The notes under the pieces were generated by a model. The model did no database searches, was not told the DNA's origin, and was given only the letters and a program-made list of their open reading frames with translations. A program made the position numbers and the translations under genes. Below, in pieces: positions 32,155-39,112 of a DNA stretch of 43,588 nucleotides. How positions within the stretch are numbered: the stretch's first letter is position 1; every line of letters starts with the position of its first letter. This DNA comes from Akkermansia sp. (lineage in GTDB: Bacteria; Verrucomicrobiota; Verrucomicrobiia; Verrucomicrobiales; Akkermansiaceae): the NCBI GenBank assembly GCA_022787425.1, contig JALFWB010000056.1:1-43588 (forward strand). Reading direction: 5' to 3'.

Positions 32155-32943
32155 TCAGCGGGTCAGCCCGCGGTTCTCCTCACTCTCCCGCACAAACTGC
32201 AGGAGCTTCTGCACGAGCGCGTTCCCCGCAGCCTTCTCATCCGCCAGAATGGCAGCCACGGCATCCGCCACATGGACGGTTTTGTCCAAGAACAGCTTGC
32301 GGTAGGCAAAGCGCAGGGCGCGCACATCCGCCTCCGCAAAGCCGCGACGCATGAGACCCACCTGATTGACGGCACGAACCGCAGCGGGGAAGCCTTCCGC
32401 AATCATGTAGGGCGGCACATCCTTGGCTACGCGAGCGCAGCCGCCCACCATGGCATGCTCGCCCACATGCACGAACTGGTGCAGGGCCGCGAAACCGGAG
32501 ACGATGGCCCAGTCATCGATATGGCAGTGGCCGGCCACCCCCGCGAAACCGGACAGGATGCAGTGGTCGCCCACGATGCACTCATGCCCGCAGTGGCTGT
32601 GGATAAGGAAAGCGTTGTGGGAGCCGATGATCGTCTTGGTCTCCGGCGTGGTGGAGCGGTTGATGTTGCAATTTTCACGGAAGATATTGCAATCCCCCAC
32701 CTCCAAGAACGTAGGCTCGCCCTTATACTTGAGATCCTGTGAGCGAGTACCGACCACCGCAAAGGGGTAAAAGACATTATCCCGCCCGAAAGTGGATGGC
32801 CCATCGAGCACCACGTGGCTGTGAAGCACGCAGCCCGGACCCAGTTTCACATGCTTGCCGACAACGCAGAAAGGACCGATTTTCACATCGTCCGCCAATT
32901 CTGCCGTCGGGTCGATCACTGCTGTAGGATGTATGTCTGCCAT
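32155..32943 (-). CDS. lpxA: UDP-N-acetylglucosamine O-acyltransferase
   Basis: First step of lipid A synthesis: transfer of a 3-hydroxyacyl group from acyl carrier protein to UDP-GlcNAc in the cytoplasm. The 262-residue protein starts MADIHPTAVIDPTAEL, has the left-handed beta-helix of hexapeptide repeats to about residue 185 (including GTRSQDLKY, acyl-chain region) and a helical C-terminus. The HSHCGHE segment carries the catalytic base at His120. The open frame runs 42 codons further upstream, but a promoter ends 6 bases before the ATG at 32943, which fixes this start and makes the message leaderless. Presence of lpxA shows a Gram-negative envelope. Confidence 0.95.
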   Translation of the reverse strand: MADIHPTAVIDPTAELADDVKIGPFCVVGKHVKLGPGCVLHSHVVLDGPSTFGRDNVFYPFAVVGTRSQDLKYKGEPTFLEVGDCNIFRENCNINRSTTPETKTIIGSHNAFLIHSHCGHECIVGDHCILSGFAGVAGHCHIDDWAIVSGFAALHQFVHVGEHAMVGGCARVAKDVPPYMIAEGFPAAVRAVNQVGLMRRGFAEADVRALRFAYRKLFLDKTVHVADAVAAILADEKAAGNALVQKLLQFVRESEENRGLTR

Positions 32944-32949
32944 GGGCCC

Positions 32950-32979
32950 ATTGTACCCCTTTACCCCCACCTTGTTCAA
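32950..32979 (-). promoter_or_regulatory. Promoter of lpxA, leaderless
   Basis: Minus strand TTGAAC (32974-32979), 18-base spacer, TACAAT (32950-32955), 6 bases (GGGCCC) to the ATG at 32943. Confidence 0.65.
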
Positions 32980-33062
32980 GCACAAAGTGAGCCCCGGGGC
33001 AAATTCTCGCGCCGCCCCGGGCCCGGCGGTGCGGAAAAAGTGCTCAGAATGTAAATTTCCCC

Positions 33063-33091
33063 TTGACAAAGCGGCTTTTTCGGCGTATCAT
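33063..33091 (+). promoter_or_regulatory. Promoter of rpsB-tsf
   Basis: TTGACA (33063-33068), 17-base spacer, TATCAT (33086-33091). Divergent from lpxA. Leader of about 104 bases. Confidence 0.65.
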
Positions 33092-33097
33092 TCGCGC

Positions 33098-33201
33098 CCC
33101 CGCATATGCTGCATTATCAACAACGAAGGGCAGGGGGCGAACGCGCAGCACCCTTCACCAACCTGTGCATCCTGCCTCAAGGTTGCACGCATCAAAAAAC
33201 A
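33098..33201 (+). promoter_or_regulatory. Leader of rpsB, possible S2 autoregulatory RNA
   Basis: GAAGGG (33125-33130) pairs with CCCTTC (33151-33156), enclosing a GC-rich loop, and GTGC with GCAC forms a second stem near 33164-33189. Ribosomal protein S2 represses its own leader in several bacteria; this leader has suitable length, but I cannot match it to a known motif. Confidence 0.4.
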
Positions 33202-33891
33202 ATGATCGACGAACTCGTTACCAAGATGGTGGAAGCCGGTGTGCATCTGGGTCACCAGAGCCGCAAGTGGCATCCCAACATGAAGAAGTACATTCTCACC
33301 CAGAAGAATGGCATCCACATCGTGAATGTGGAGGAGACTGAGAAGTGCCTCGACAAGGCCTGCGCTTTCCTGAGCGACTTGGCCGCCAAGAACAAGAAGA
33401 TCCTCTTTGTGGGCTGCAAGCGCCAGGCTCAGGACGCCGTGCGCGAGGCTGCGGAGGCTTGCGGCCAGTTCTTCGTGAACTTCCGCTGGCTGGGCGGCAT
33501 GCTCACCAACATGGCCACCGTCAAGAAGAGCGTGGCCCGTCTGGACTACCTCGAGAACCTCGACAAGCAGCCGGAGTACAAGCAGATGTCCAAGAAGGAG
33601 ATCGCTGCCCTCTCCCGCGAGCGCGAGAAGCTCCTCAAGAACCTGCAGGGTATCCGCGGCATGGGCGGCGCCCCCGACGTGATGGTCGTGATCGGTGCCG
33701 ACCACGAGGACATCGCCGTGCGCGAGGCCCACATCTTGGGCATCCCCGTCATCGCCCTGACGGATACGAACACGGACCCGGACAGCGTGGAGTTCCCGAT
33801 TCCGGGCAACGACGACGCCGTGCGTTCCATCCGCCTCATCCTCTCCGTGCTGGTGGAGGCCATCACCAAGGCTGCCCCGGCTCAGGCCTGA
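33202..33891 (+). CDS. rpsB: Ribosomal protein S2
   Basis: A 229-residue 30S protein. The start MIDELVTKMVEAGVHLGHQS and the later KWHPNMKKYI, VNFRWLGGMLTN and GIPVIALTDTNTDP segments are diagnostic. The C-terminal extension seen in some bacteria is absent. The frame could be extended 32 codons upstream, but that region is the leader RNA, so the ATG at 33202 is used; it is preceded by an A-rich CAAAAAACA instead of a Shine-Dalgarno. tsf follows after 19 bases in the usual rpsB-tsf order. Confidence 0.97.
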   Translation: MIDELVTKMVEAGVHLGHQSRKWHPNMKKYILTQKNGIHIVNVEETEKCLDKACAFLSDLAAKNKKILFVGCKRQAQDAVREAAEACGQFFVNFRWLGGMLTNMATVKKSVARLDYLENLDKQPEYKQMSKKEIAALSREREKLLKNLQGIRGMGGAPDVMVVIGADHEDIAVREAHILGIPVIALTDTNTDPDSVEFPIPGNDDAVRSIRLILSVLVEAITKAAPAQA

Positions 33892-33910
33892 TTTTCCCCA
33901 TCCCCTGATT

Positions 33911-34777
33911 ATGGCTACGATTACACCGCAAATGGTCAAGGAGCTGCGCGTCAAGACCGACGCCGGCATGATGGACTGCAAGAAGGCCCTGGTGGAGTGC
34001 GACGGCAACATGGACGAAGCCGTCAAGTACCTCCGCGAGAAAGGCATCGCCAAGGCCGCCAAGAAGGCTGACCGCGAGGCCAAGGAGGGCGTGGTTGCCA
34101 CCGTGGTGGAGGGCAAGGACGGCATCATCTTCGAGATTAACTGCGAGACGGACTTCTGCTCCAAGGGCGACAAGTTCCGCGCCCTGGTGGCCGAGGTGGG
34201 TGCTGCCCTCAAGGCCTCTGCTGCCACCACGCTGGACGAGGCACTGAACGTGCCCATGGCCGGCACGACGGTGGAGAAGTACATCGCCGAGCAGTGCGCT
34301 GCCATCGGTGAGAACATGAAGTTCCGCAAGTTCGGCCGCTACACACTGGCCGGCGAGGGCTCCATTGTCTCCTACATCCACATGGGCGGCAAGGTGGGCG
34401 TTCTGCTGCAGGTCAGCTGCACCAAGCCGGAGACGGCTGCTGCGGAGGACTTTGTGACCATGTGCAAGGATATCACCCTGCACATTGCCGCCTGCGCACC
34501 CAAGAGCGTTGACTCTTCCTCCCTGGACCCCGCCTTCATTGCGGAGGAGCAGGAGATCGCCAAGGCTCAGCTCATCGCTGAGGGTAAGCCGGAGAAGCTG
34601 CTGGAGAAGATCCTCCCCGGCAAGCTCAAGGCCCTCTACAAGCAGAGCTGCCTGCTCAGCCAGGAGTTCGTGAAGGACCCCTCCATCTCCGTGGAGAAGT
34701 TGGTGGTCGACACGGGCAAGAAGCTGGGCGATACGCTGAAGGTGGAGGCCTTCCTCCGCTACCAGCTCGGCGCCTAA
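33911..34777 (+). CDS. tsf: Elongation factor Ts
   Basis: The guanine nucleotide exchange factor for EF-Tu, 288 residues. The N-terminal UBA-like domain (MVKELRVKTDAGMMDCKKAL, about 8-27) and the core with INCETDF (about 77-83) and HIAACAPKSV are typical, as is the C-terminal EKLVVDTGKKLGDTLKVEAF module. It is co-transcribed with rpsB. A stem at 34798-34835 follows. Confidence 0.97.
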   Translation: MATITPQMVKELRVKTDAGMMDCKKALVECDGNMDEAVKYLREKGIAKAAKKADREAKEGVVATVVEGKDGIIFEINCETDFCSKGDKFRALVAEVGAALKASAATTLDEALNVPMAGTTVEKYIAEQCAAIGENMKFRKFGRYTLAGEGSIVSYIHMGGKVGVLLQVSCTKPETAAAEDFVTMCKDITLHIAACAPKSVDSSSLDPAFIAEEQEIAKAQLIAEGKPEKLLEKILPGKLKALYKQSCLLSQEFVKDPSISVEKLVVDTGKKLGDTLKVEAFLRYQLGA

Positions 34778-34797
34778 GAGCTCCCGAAACCATCATG

Positions 34798-34840
34798 GCG
34801 GCCCCTCATCCGTGCATCGGGTGGGGGGCTGCCGCATTTC
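34798..34840 (+). terminator. Probable terminator of rpsB-tsf
   Basis: GCGGC-CCC (34798-34805) pairs with GGG and GCCGC (to 34835), with a small bulge, followed by ATTTCC. The T tract is weak. It directly precedes the next promoter. Confidence 0.45.
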
Positions 34841-34844
34841 CGGC

Positions 34845-34873
34845 TTGCAAGCTGCGCGTGGGTGCGCTATGAT
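34845..34873 (+). promoter_or_regulatory. Promoter of the RidA-family gene
   Basis: TTGCAA (34845-34850), 17-base spacer, TATGAT (34868-34873). Leader of about 19 bases to the ATG at 34899. Confidence 0.55.
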
Positions 34874-34898
34874 GTCTGCCGTTACCTTCTGTCACATT

Positions 34899-35366
34899 AT
34901 GAAACTGAATCAAGAAGTCTTGGCTGCCAAGGGGCTGGCGTTCCTGCCCGCTCCCCAACCCGTCGGTTCCTACGTCCAGTGCATCCGCACCGGCAATTAC
35001 CTCCACCTCTCCGGCGGTATCTCCGTGCGCGGGGAGGCGGCGTTCTACGGCAAACTCGGCAAGGATGTGGACATCCCGACCGGGCAGCAGGCCGCTGCTA
35101 CGGCCATCATGAACCGCCTGGATGTCATCCTCGGCGAGCTCGGCAGCTTCGACCGACTCAAGCGCATCGTGGCCCTCAACGGCTTTGTGAACTGCACGCC
35201 GGATTTCACGGACCAGGCGAAGGTCATCAACGGCGCGTCCGACCTGCTGGTGGAGCTCTTCGGACCGGAGGCGGCGCACTCGCGCTCGGCCGTCGGCGTG
35301 GTCAGCCTGCCGCTCGGTGTCGCGGTGGAGATCAACCTCATCGTGGAGATTGAGCCGGAGGCCTGA
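34899..35366 (+). CDS. RidA/YjgF/UK114-family protein
   Basis: A 155-residue small trimer-forming protein of the RidA superfamily. From the ATG at 34899 it starts MKLNQEVLAAKGLAFLPAP. The family segments GNYLHLSGGISVRGE, LVELFGPEAAHSRSAVGVVS and LPLGVAVEINLIVE are visible; the Arg in AHSRSAVG corresponds to the conserved residue that binds the imine carboxylate in true RidA. The length (about 155 rather than 130) places it in a subgroup whose substrates are not defined, so hydrolysis of reactive enamines or imines is only likely. A 29-codon upstream extension is rejected because it covers the promoter. Confidence 0.87.
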   Translation: MKLNQEVLAAKGLAFLPAPQPVGSYVQCIRTGNYLHLSGGISVRGEAAFYGKLGKDVDIPTGQQAAATAIMNRLDVILGELGSFDRLKRIVALNGFVNCTPDFTDQAKVINGASDLLVELFGPEAAHSRSAVGVVSLPLGVAVEINLIVEIEPEA

Positions 35367-35401
35367 GCCTGCGGCGCATCGCATCATTCGGGAGTAGGGC
35401 C

Positions 35402-35938
35402 ATGGCGACGGTTGTGTTAGGAATCTGCGGCTCCATCGCGGCCTACAAGGCGGCGGATGTGGCCTCCGGGCTCGTCAAGCTGGGGCATACGGTGCACTGC
35501 GTCTGCACCCCGACGGCCCTGCAGTTCGTGACGCCGCTCACGCTCATGACCCTCTCCCGCAACCCCGTCATCTCCTCCTTCGAGGACGAGACGGGGGACT
35601 GGGTGCCCGTGCACATTGCCCTGGCCAAAAAGGCGGATGTGCTCGCCATTGCCCCGGCCAGCGCGCACACCATGGCCTGCCTGGCGGCGGGGCTGGCACC
35701 CAATGCCCTCACCTCCCTCTACCTTGCCTGCCGCGCGCCCGTCCTGCTCTTCCCGGCTATGAACGGCGCCATGTGGGACCACCCCGCTACGCAGGCAAAC
35801 GCCCGCATCCTGGAGCAGCGCGGGCACCGCATCTTCGGGCCGGATGACTCCGGCACCCTGGCCTGCGGGGACTCCGGTAAGGGTCGGCTCCTGCCCGTCC
35901 CGCAGATTATCACGGCGATCGACGCTGCCCTCCGCTGA
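35402..35938 (+). CDS. coaC: Phosphopantothenoylcysteine decarboxylase (stand-alone CoaC type)
   Basis: A 178-residue FMN-binding flavoprotein of the HFCD family. ICGSIAAYKAADVASGLVK (FMN phosphate loop, about 8-26), APASAHTMACLAAGLAPN, PAMNGAMWDHPATQANARIL and the C-terminal ACGDSGKGRL (with the active Cys) match the decarboxylase half of the bifunctional CoaBC protein. It converts phosphopantothenoylcysteine to phosphopantetheine in coenzyme A synthesis. In most bacteria CoaB is fused to its C-terminus; here the protein ends without it and no coaB follows. A UbiX-like prenyltransferase is less likely given the PAMN motif. It sits 35 bases after the RidA gene with no separate promoter seen. 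Confidence 0.86.
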   Translation: MATVVLGICGSIAAYKAADVASGLVKLGHTVHCVCTPTALQFVTPLTLMTLSRNPVISSFEDETGDWVPVHIALAKKADVLAIAPASAHTMACLAAGLAPNALTSLYLACRAPVLLFPAMNGAMWDHPATQANARILEQRGHRIFGPDDSGTLACGDSGKGRLLPVPQIITAIDAALR

Positions 35939-36003
35939 GTAATTGCAGCCGCTCCGGGGGAGTTGATTATATTCCCCGTCGGGGCGTATGGCTCATTTCC
36001 GGC

Positions 36004-36032
36004 TTGATTTCGGGGCGGGGAAGGAGTATCAT
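36004..36032 (+). promoter_or_regulatory. Promoter of the M3 peptidase gene
   Basis: TTGATT (36004-36009), 17-base spacer, TATCAT (36027-36032). The -10 ends 17 bases before the ATG at 36050. Confidence 0.5.
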
Positions 36033-36049
36033 GAGCCCTGCGTTATACC

Positions 36050-38224
36050 ATGAAACACCGAATGCGAATTCTGATAGCCCTTTTGTTGACCTGCCTACTG
36101 CCCTCGATCGGGTTGGGGGTGGAGAAGGATTTTTACCCGGCGTGGTCGAAGATCAGCGTGGAGCAGGGTATGGCGGATCTGGAGCAAGCCATGCGCGAGG
36201 CCTGTGAGCAGGTGGAGGGCATCAAGCGACTGCGGCCGGAGGAGATGAGCTGGGAGAATGTTTTTGCGGTGTTGGATGACGCCCTGATGACGCCGGCGGA
36301 GGTGCAGGTGATCGGTATTGGCCTGAAAGATTGCGTGATGCGCACGCCGGAGATTCAGCAGGCACAGGACCGTTCCGCCACGGAGCTGAAGAATCTGGAA
36401 AACAAGATGCTGAGCGACCCCGAGCTGTGGCGCGCCGTGCAGACGGCTGCCGAGCAGGAGTGGGTCGGCAAGCTGTCACCCGGGCAGCGTTATTTCATTA
36501 CCTGTATCTTGCATGAGTTCCGTCGCCACGGGGCGCATCTGTCGGCAGAAGTACGCGAGGAGCTGCGGCAGGTGGATGCCGAGTTGACCGGAGTGAGCAC
36601 CGAATACGACCGCCGCTATCGCGAGGCGCAGGCCGGTTGGAGTATGACGGTGACCGATGCCGCCGAGCTGGAGGGTATGCCCGAGGACCTGCTGCAGACG
36701 GCGGAGGCAGCCGCTGCGGCGCGCGGACTCGGCACCCCGGAGAAGCCGCAATACCTCCTCAGCATCGGTGATATGACCGCCTCCGCCGCCATGGCCTTCT
36801 GCCGGAAGGAGTCAACCCGCCGCGCGGTGTACATGGGCATCAACTGCCCGGATTTGAAGGGGCCGCAGGCGAATGCCGAGCTGCTGGACCGCCTGCTCTC
36901 CCTGCGCCTGCGGAAGGCGCAATTGCTCGGCTATAACAGTTACGCCGATTTCGTGACGGAGCAGCACATGACTCGCAATGGGCAGGGTGCCTTGGATTTC
37001 GTTGATGGTCTGATGAAGGGCGCGAAAGCCGACTTTGATGCGGAGCTGGCGGGCATGCAGAAGGTGGCTCGCATGTCCGGTCTGTACCCGGACGAACCGG
37101 AGCCGATCATGCAGCCTTGGGATATCCATTACTGTGTCTTGGCCTATGAGTCCATGCAATACGTGCCGAACCGCCATGCGTGGCAGTTGGATGACTACCT
37201 GGAGTTTGACAGCGTGCTGAACGGCCTCTTTGCCATCAGCCGCAAACTCTTTGATATTAACATCCGCGAGCTGCCCGTGTACTGCCCCGGCGGGCAGACC
37301 GAAGCCGCGCCGGAGGCTGTGGAGGTGTGGCTGCCCGGGGTACGTGTGTTCGAGATTTCGGACAACAAGACGGGGCAGCATCTAGGCTCTTTCTATTTAG
37401 ATGACACGGCGCGCCCGAATAAGCACGCAGGTCCCATGACCGGCCCCCTGCGCTGCAGCCGCACCGGGGCGAACGGGGAGCCGCGCTTGCCGAATCTCTG
37501 CGTGATGAGCCTGGTGCGCCGTCCGGATGGCGATGGCGGGCCGGATATTCTGTCTCAGCAGGACCTGCGCTCTCTGTTCCATGAATTCGGGCATGTGCTG
37601 CAGATGCTCTTGGCGGACACCCCGACCCGCGCGCAGAGTGCGGTGATGGTGCCCACCGATTTCGCGGAATTGCCCAGCACCCTGATGGAGAAGATGGTGA
37701 ACGAGAAAGCGGCCATTCGCCTATATGCACGGCATTGCAAGACCGGTAAGGTCATTCCCAAGCGTGTGGCAGAGCCACTCTTCCTGCCCGGTGGGGACTC
37801 CACTGCTGCAACGGAATTGCAGGGTACCCTGAATATCTGTAAGCTGGATTTAGAGGCCAACCTGCACTACGACGAACGCTTCCGAGGCAAGGATTTGGAT
37901 GAAGTGAGCCGGCAGATTCTGGCGGGGTATGACTTCCCGGTGCGGAGCACACCGCTGAGCGTGATGCGCATTTGCCTGCACCTAGCGAACGATGTCTATG
38001 GCTCGGCCTACTACTCCTACCTGTGGAGCGAGATGCTGGCCTTGGAGGCCTTGGAACGCATCCGCCGCGAGGGGCTGAACGCCAAGACCGGTGCGGCCCT
38101 GCGGCGTGAGATTCTGGCCCCCTTCGGCTCGCGGCCTGCCGGGGAGTCCGTGCGTGCCTTCCTGGGGCATGACCCGGATCCCGGGGTGATCATCCGCTCC
38201 ATGCAGTCAAAGCGCCGCCGTTGA
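36050..38224 (+). CDS. Secreted M3-family metallopeptidase
   Basis: A 724-residue oligopeptidase of the thimet/Dcp family. The catalytic zinc site is HEFGH at 511-515 within LFHEFGHVLQ, with the downstream ELPSTLMEKMV supplying the third ligand Glu. The mostly helical body and the long N-terminal helical domain are typical. Family enzymes cut short peptides (oligopeptidase A or dipeptidyl carboxypeptidase activity). Unlike the common cytoplasmic forms, this one starts with a clear signal peptide (RILIALLLTCLLPSIG), so it should act in the periplasm. It is convergent with aroD, with 8 bases between the stops and no visible terminator. Confidence 0.92.
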   Translation: MKHRMRILIALLLTCLLPSIGLGVEKDFYPAWSKISVEQGMADLEQAMREACEQVEGIKRLRPEEMSWENVFAVLDDALMTPAEVQVIGIGLKDCVMRTPEIQQAQDRSATELKNLENKMLSDPELWRAVQTAAEQEWVGKLSPGQRYFITCILHEFRRHGAHLSAEVREELRQVDAELTGVSTEYDRRYREAQAGWSMTVTDAAELEGMPEDLLQTAEAAAAARGLGTPEKPQYLLSIGDMTASAAMAFCRKESTRRAVYMGINCPDLKGPQANAELLDRLLSLRLRKAQLLGYNSYADFVTEQHMTRNGQGALDFVDGLMKGAKADFDAELAGMQKVARMSGLYPDEPEPIMQPWDIHYCVLAYESMQYVPNRHAWQLDDYLEFDSVLNGLFAISRKLFDINIRELPVYCPGGQTEAAPEAVEVWLPGVRVFEISDNKTGQHLGSFYLDDTARPNKHAGPMTGPLRCSRTGANGEPRLPNLCVMSLVRRPDGDGGPDILSQQDLRSLFHEFGHVLQMLLADTPTRAQSAVMVPTDFAELPSTLMEKMVNEKAAIRLYARHCKTGKVIPKRVAEPLFLPGGDSTAATELQGTLNICKLDLEANLHYDERFRGKDLDEVSRQILAGYDFPVRSTPLSVMRICLHLANDVYGSAYYSYLWSEMLALEALERIRREGLNAKTGAALRREILAPFGSRPAGESVRAFLGHDPDPGVIIRSMQSKRRR

Positions 38225-38232
38225 GGGACGGC

Positions 38233-38940
38233 TTACAGCTCGGCGGCGGGCAGTTGGCGTAGGGCCTGGCGGCATAGCGGGGCAGACCACTGGCCGGGCG
38301 CGGCGGGTGTGGTGCCTAGGTAGCCGTAGATTAGGCAGCTGCCGAGCTGGCAGTACATCAGGCGACTGGTGGGACCCAGCGGGCCCATGCCCATGACCGC
38401 CACGGGACCGCCGGCGCGCCGCAGCAGCTCCACCCCCGCCATGATGTCCTCCGGGCGGTTCAGGCGGAAAGCGAACTTGACCACCTGCGCCCCGGCAGCG
38501 CGGGCGGCTTCCTCCGCGCGCAGCATGTCATCCACCGACGGCGTGGCGCGGAAGTCGTGCATCGAGGCAATCAGAGGGATGCCTGCCTCTGCCGCCGCCT
38601 GCACCAGCTCCCCCGCCCCGGGCAACTGCGCAGCCTCCCAATCCACCGCTGCCGCCACAGGCAGCAGGTGCAGAGCCATGGCCAAGCGTGTGGGCTCCGG
38701 AATACCACGGCTGCCGCCTTCGCTCGCGTGACGAATTGTCAGCAGCAGCGGGCGCGTGCAGCGATCTGCCTTCAGCTGCTCCGCGCCGAGGAAGGGCGGC
38801 ATGGAATCCACCCGCAGCTCCACGATGTCGCACGCCGGCTTACACCCGGGGGCCGTAACGCTCAGCCAGGTTTTGAGGTCCGAAACAGTGCCGACAACAA
38901 GCGGCATGTGAAGCGAAGCGAAAGAAAGCGGAGTGGTCAT
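38233..38940 (-). CDS. aroD: 3-dehydroquinate dehydratase, type I
   Basis: Third step of the shikimate pathway, forming 3-dehydroshikimate through a Schiff base. The 235-residue protein has ELRVD at 41-45 (Glu and Arg of the substrate pocket), LLLTIRHASEGG, SMHDF with the catalytic His128, and QVVKFAF with the Schiff-base Lys155, all intact. Length is normal for type I. A promoter ends 9 bases before the ATG, again near-leaderless. It is divergent from the glycosidase gene and convergent with the M3 peptidase. No other shikimate gene is nearby. Confidence 0.93.
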   Translation of the reverse strand: MTTPLSFASLHMPLVVGTVSDLKTWLSVTAPGCKPACDIVELRVDSMPPFLGAEQLKADRCTRPLLLTIRHASEGGSRGIPEPTRLAMALHLLPVAAAVDWEAAQLPGAGELVQAAAEAGIPLIASMHDFRATPSVDDMLRAEEAARAAGAQVVKFAFRLNRPEDIMAGVELLRRAGGPVAVMGMGPLGPTSRLMYCQLGSCLIYGYLGTTPAAPGQWSAPLCRQALRQLPAAEL

Positions 38941-38949
38941 GGTGCTTTC

Positions 38950-38978
38950 TTTATACCACAGCCTCCCCCCCGCTGCAA
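38950..38978 (-). promoter_or_regulatory. Promoter of aroD, near-leaderless
   Basis: Minus strand TTGCAG (38973-38978), 17-base spacer, TATAAA (38950-38955), 9 bases to the ATG at 38940. Confidence 0.55.
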
Positions 38979-39074
38979 GGTAAAAATTCAGACAGGAGGT
39001 GAGGCGGCCTACGGATAGAGAGGATAGAATTCATTTTGCGGGGAATCTTTTGTGCGGGAAAGCGTTTTTCCGGA

Positions 39075-39104
39075 TTGACAGGGCGGGTGCGGGTATGGTA
39101 GGAT
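39075..39104 (+). promoter_or_regulatory. Promoter of the GH-D-like glycosidase gene
   Basis: TTGACA (39075-39080), 18-base spacer, TAGGAT (39099-39104), 8 bases (GAGGAGAG) to the ATG. The AGGAG would act as a Shine-Dalgarno only if transcription starts earlier. Confidence 0.5.
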
Positions 39105-39112
39105 GAGGAGAG

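Noticed and set aside
32944..33069. N-terminal extension of lpxA by 42 codons
   Set aside because: It covers the lpxA promoter and approaches the rpsB promoter; the standard LpxA start is MADIHPTA at 32943.
35945..35985. Second promoter (TTGCAG-18-TTATAT) and CCCCG-T-CGGGG dyad before the M3 peptidase
   Set aside because: The -10 is a poor match and a better promoter lies closer to the gene at 36004-36032.
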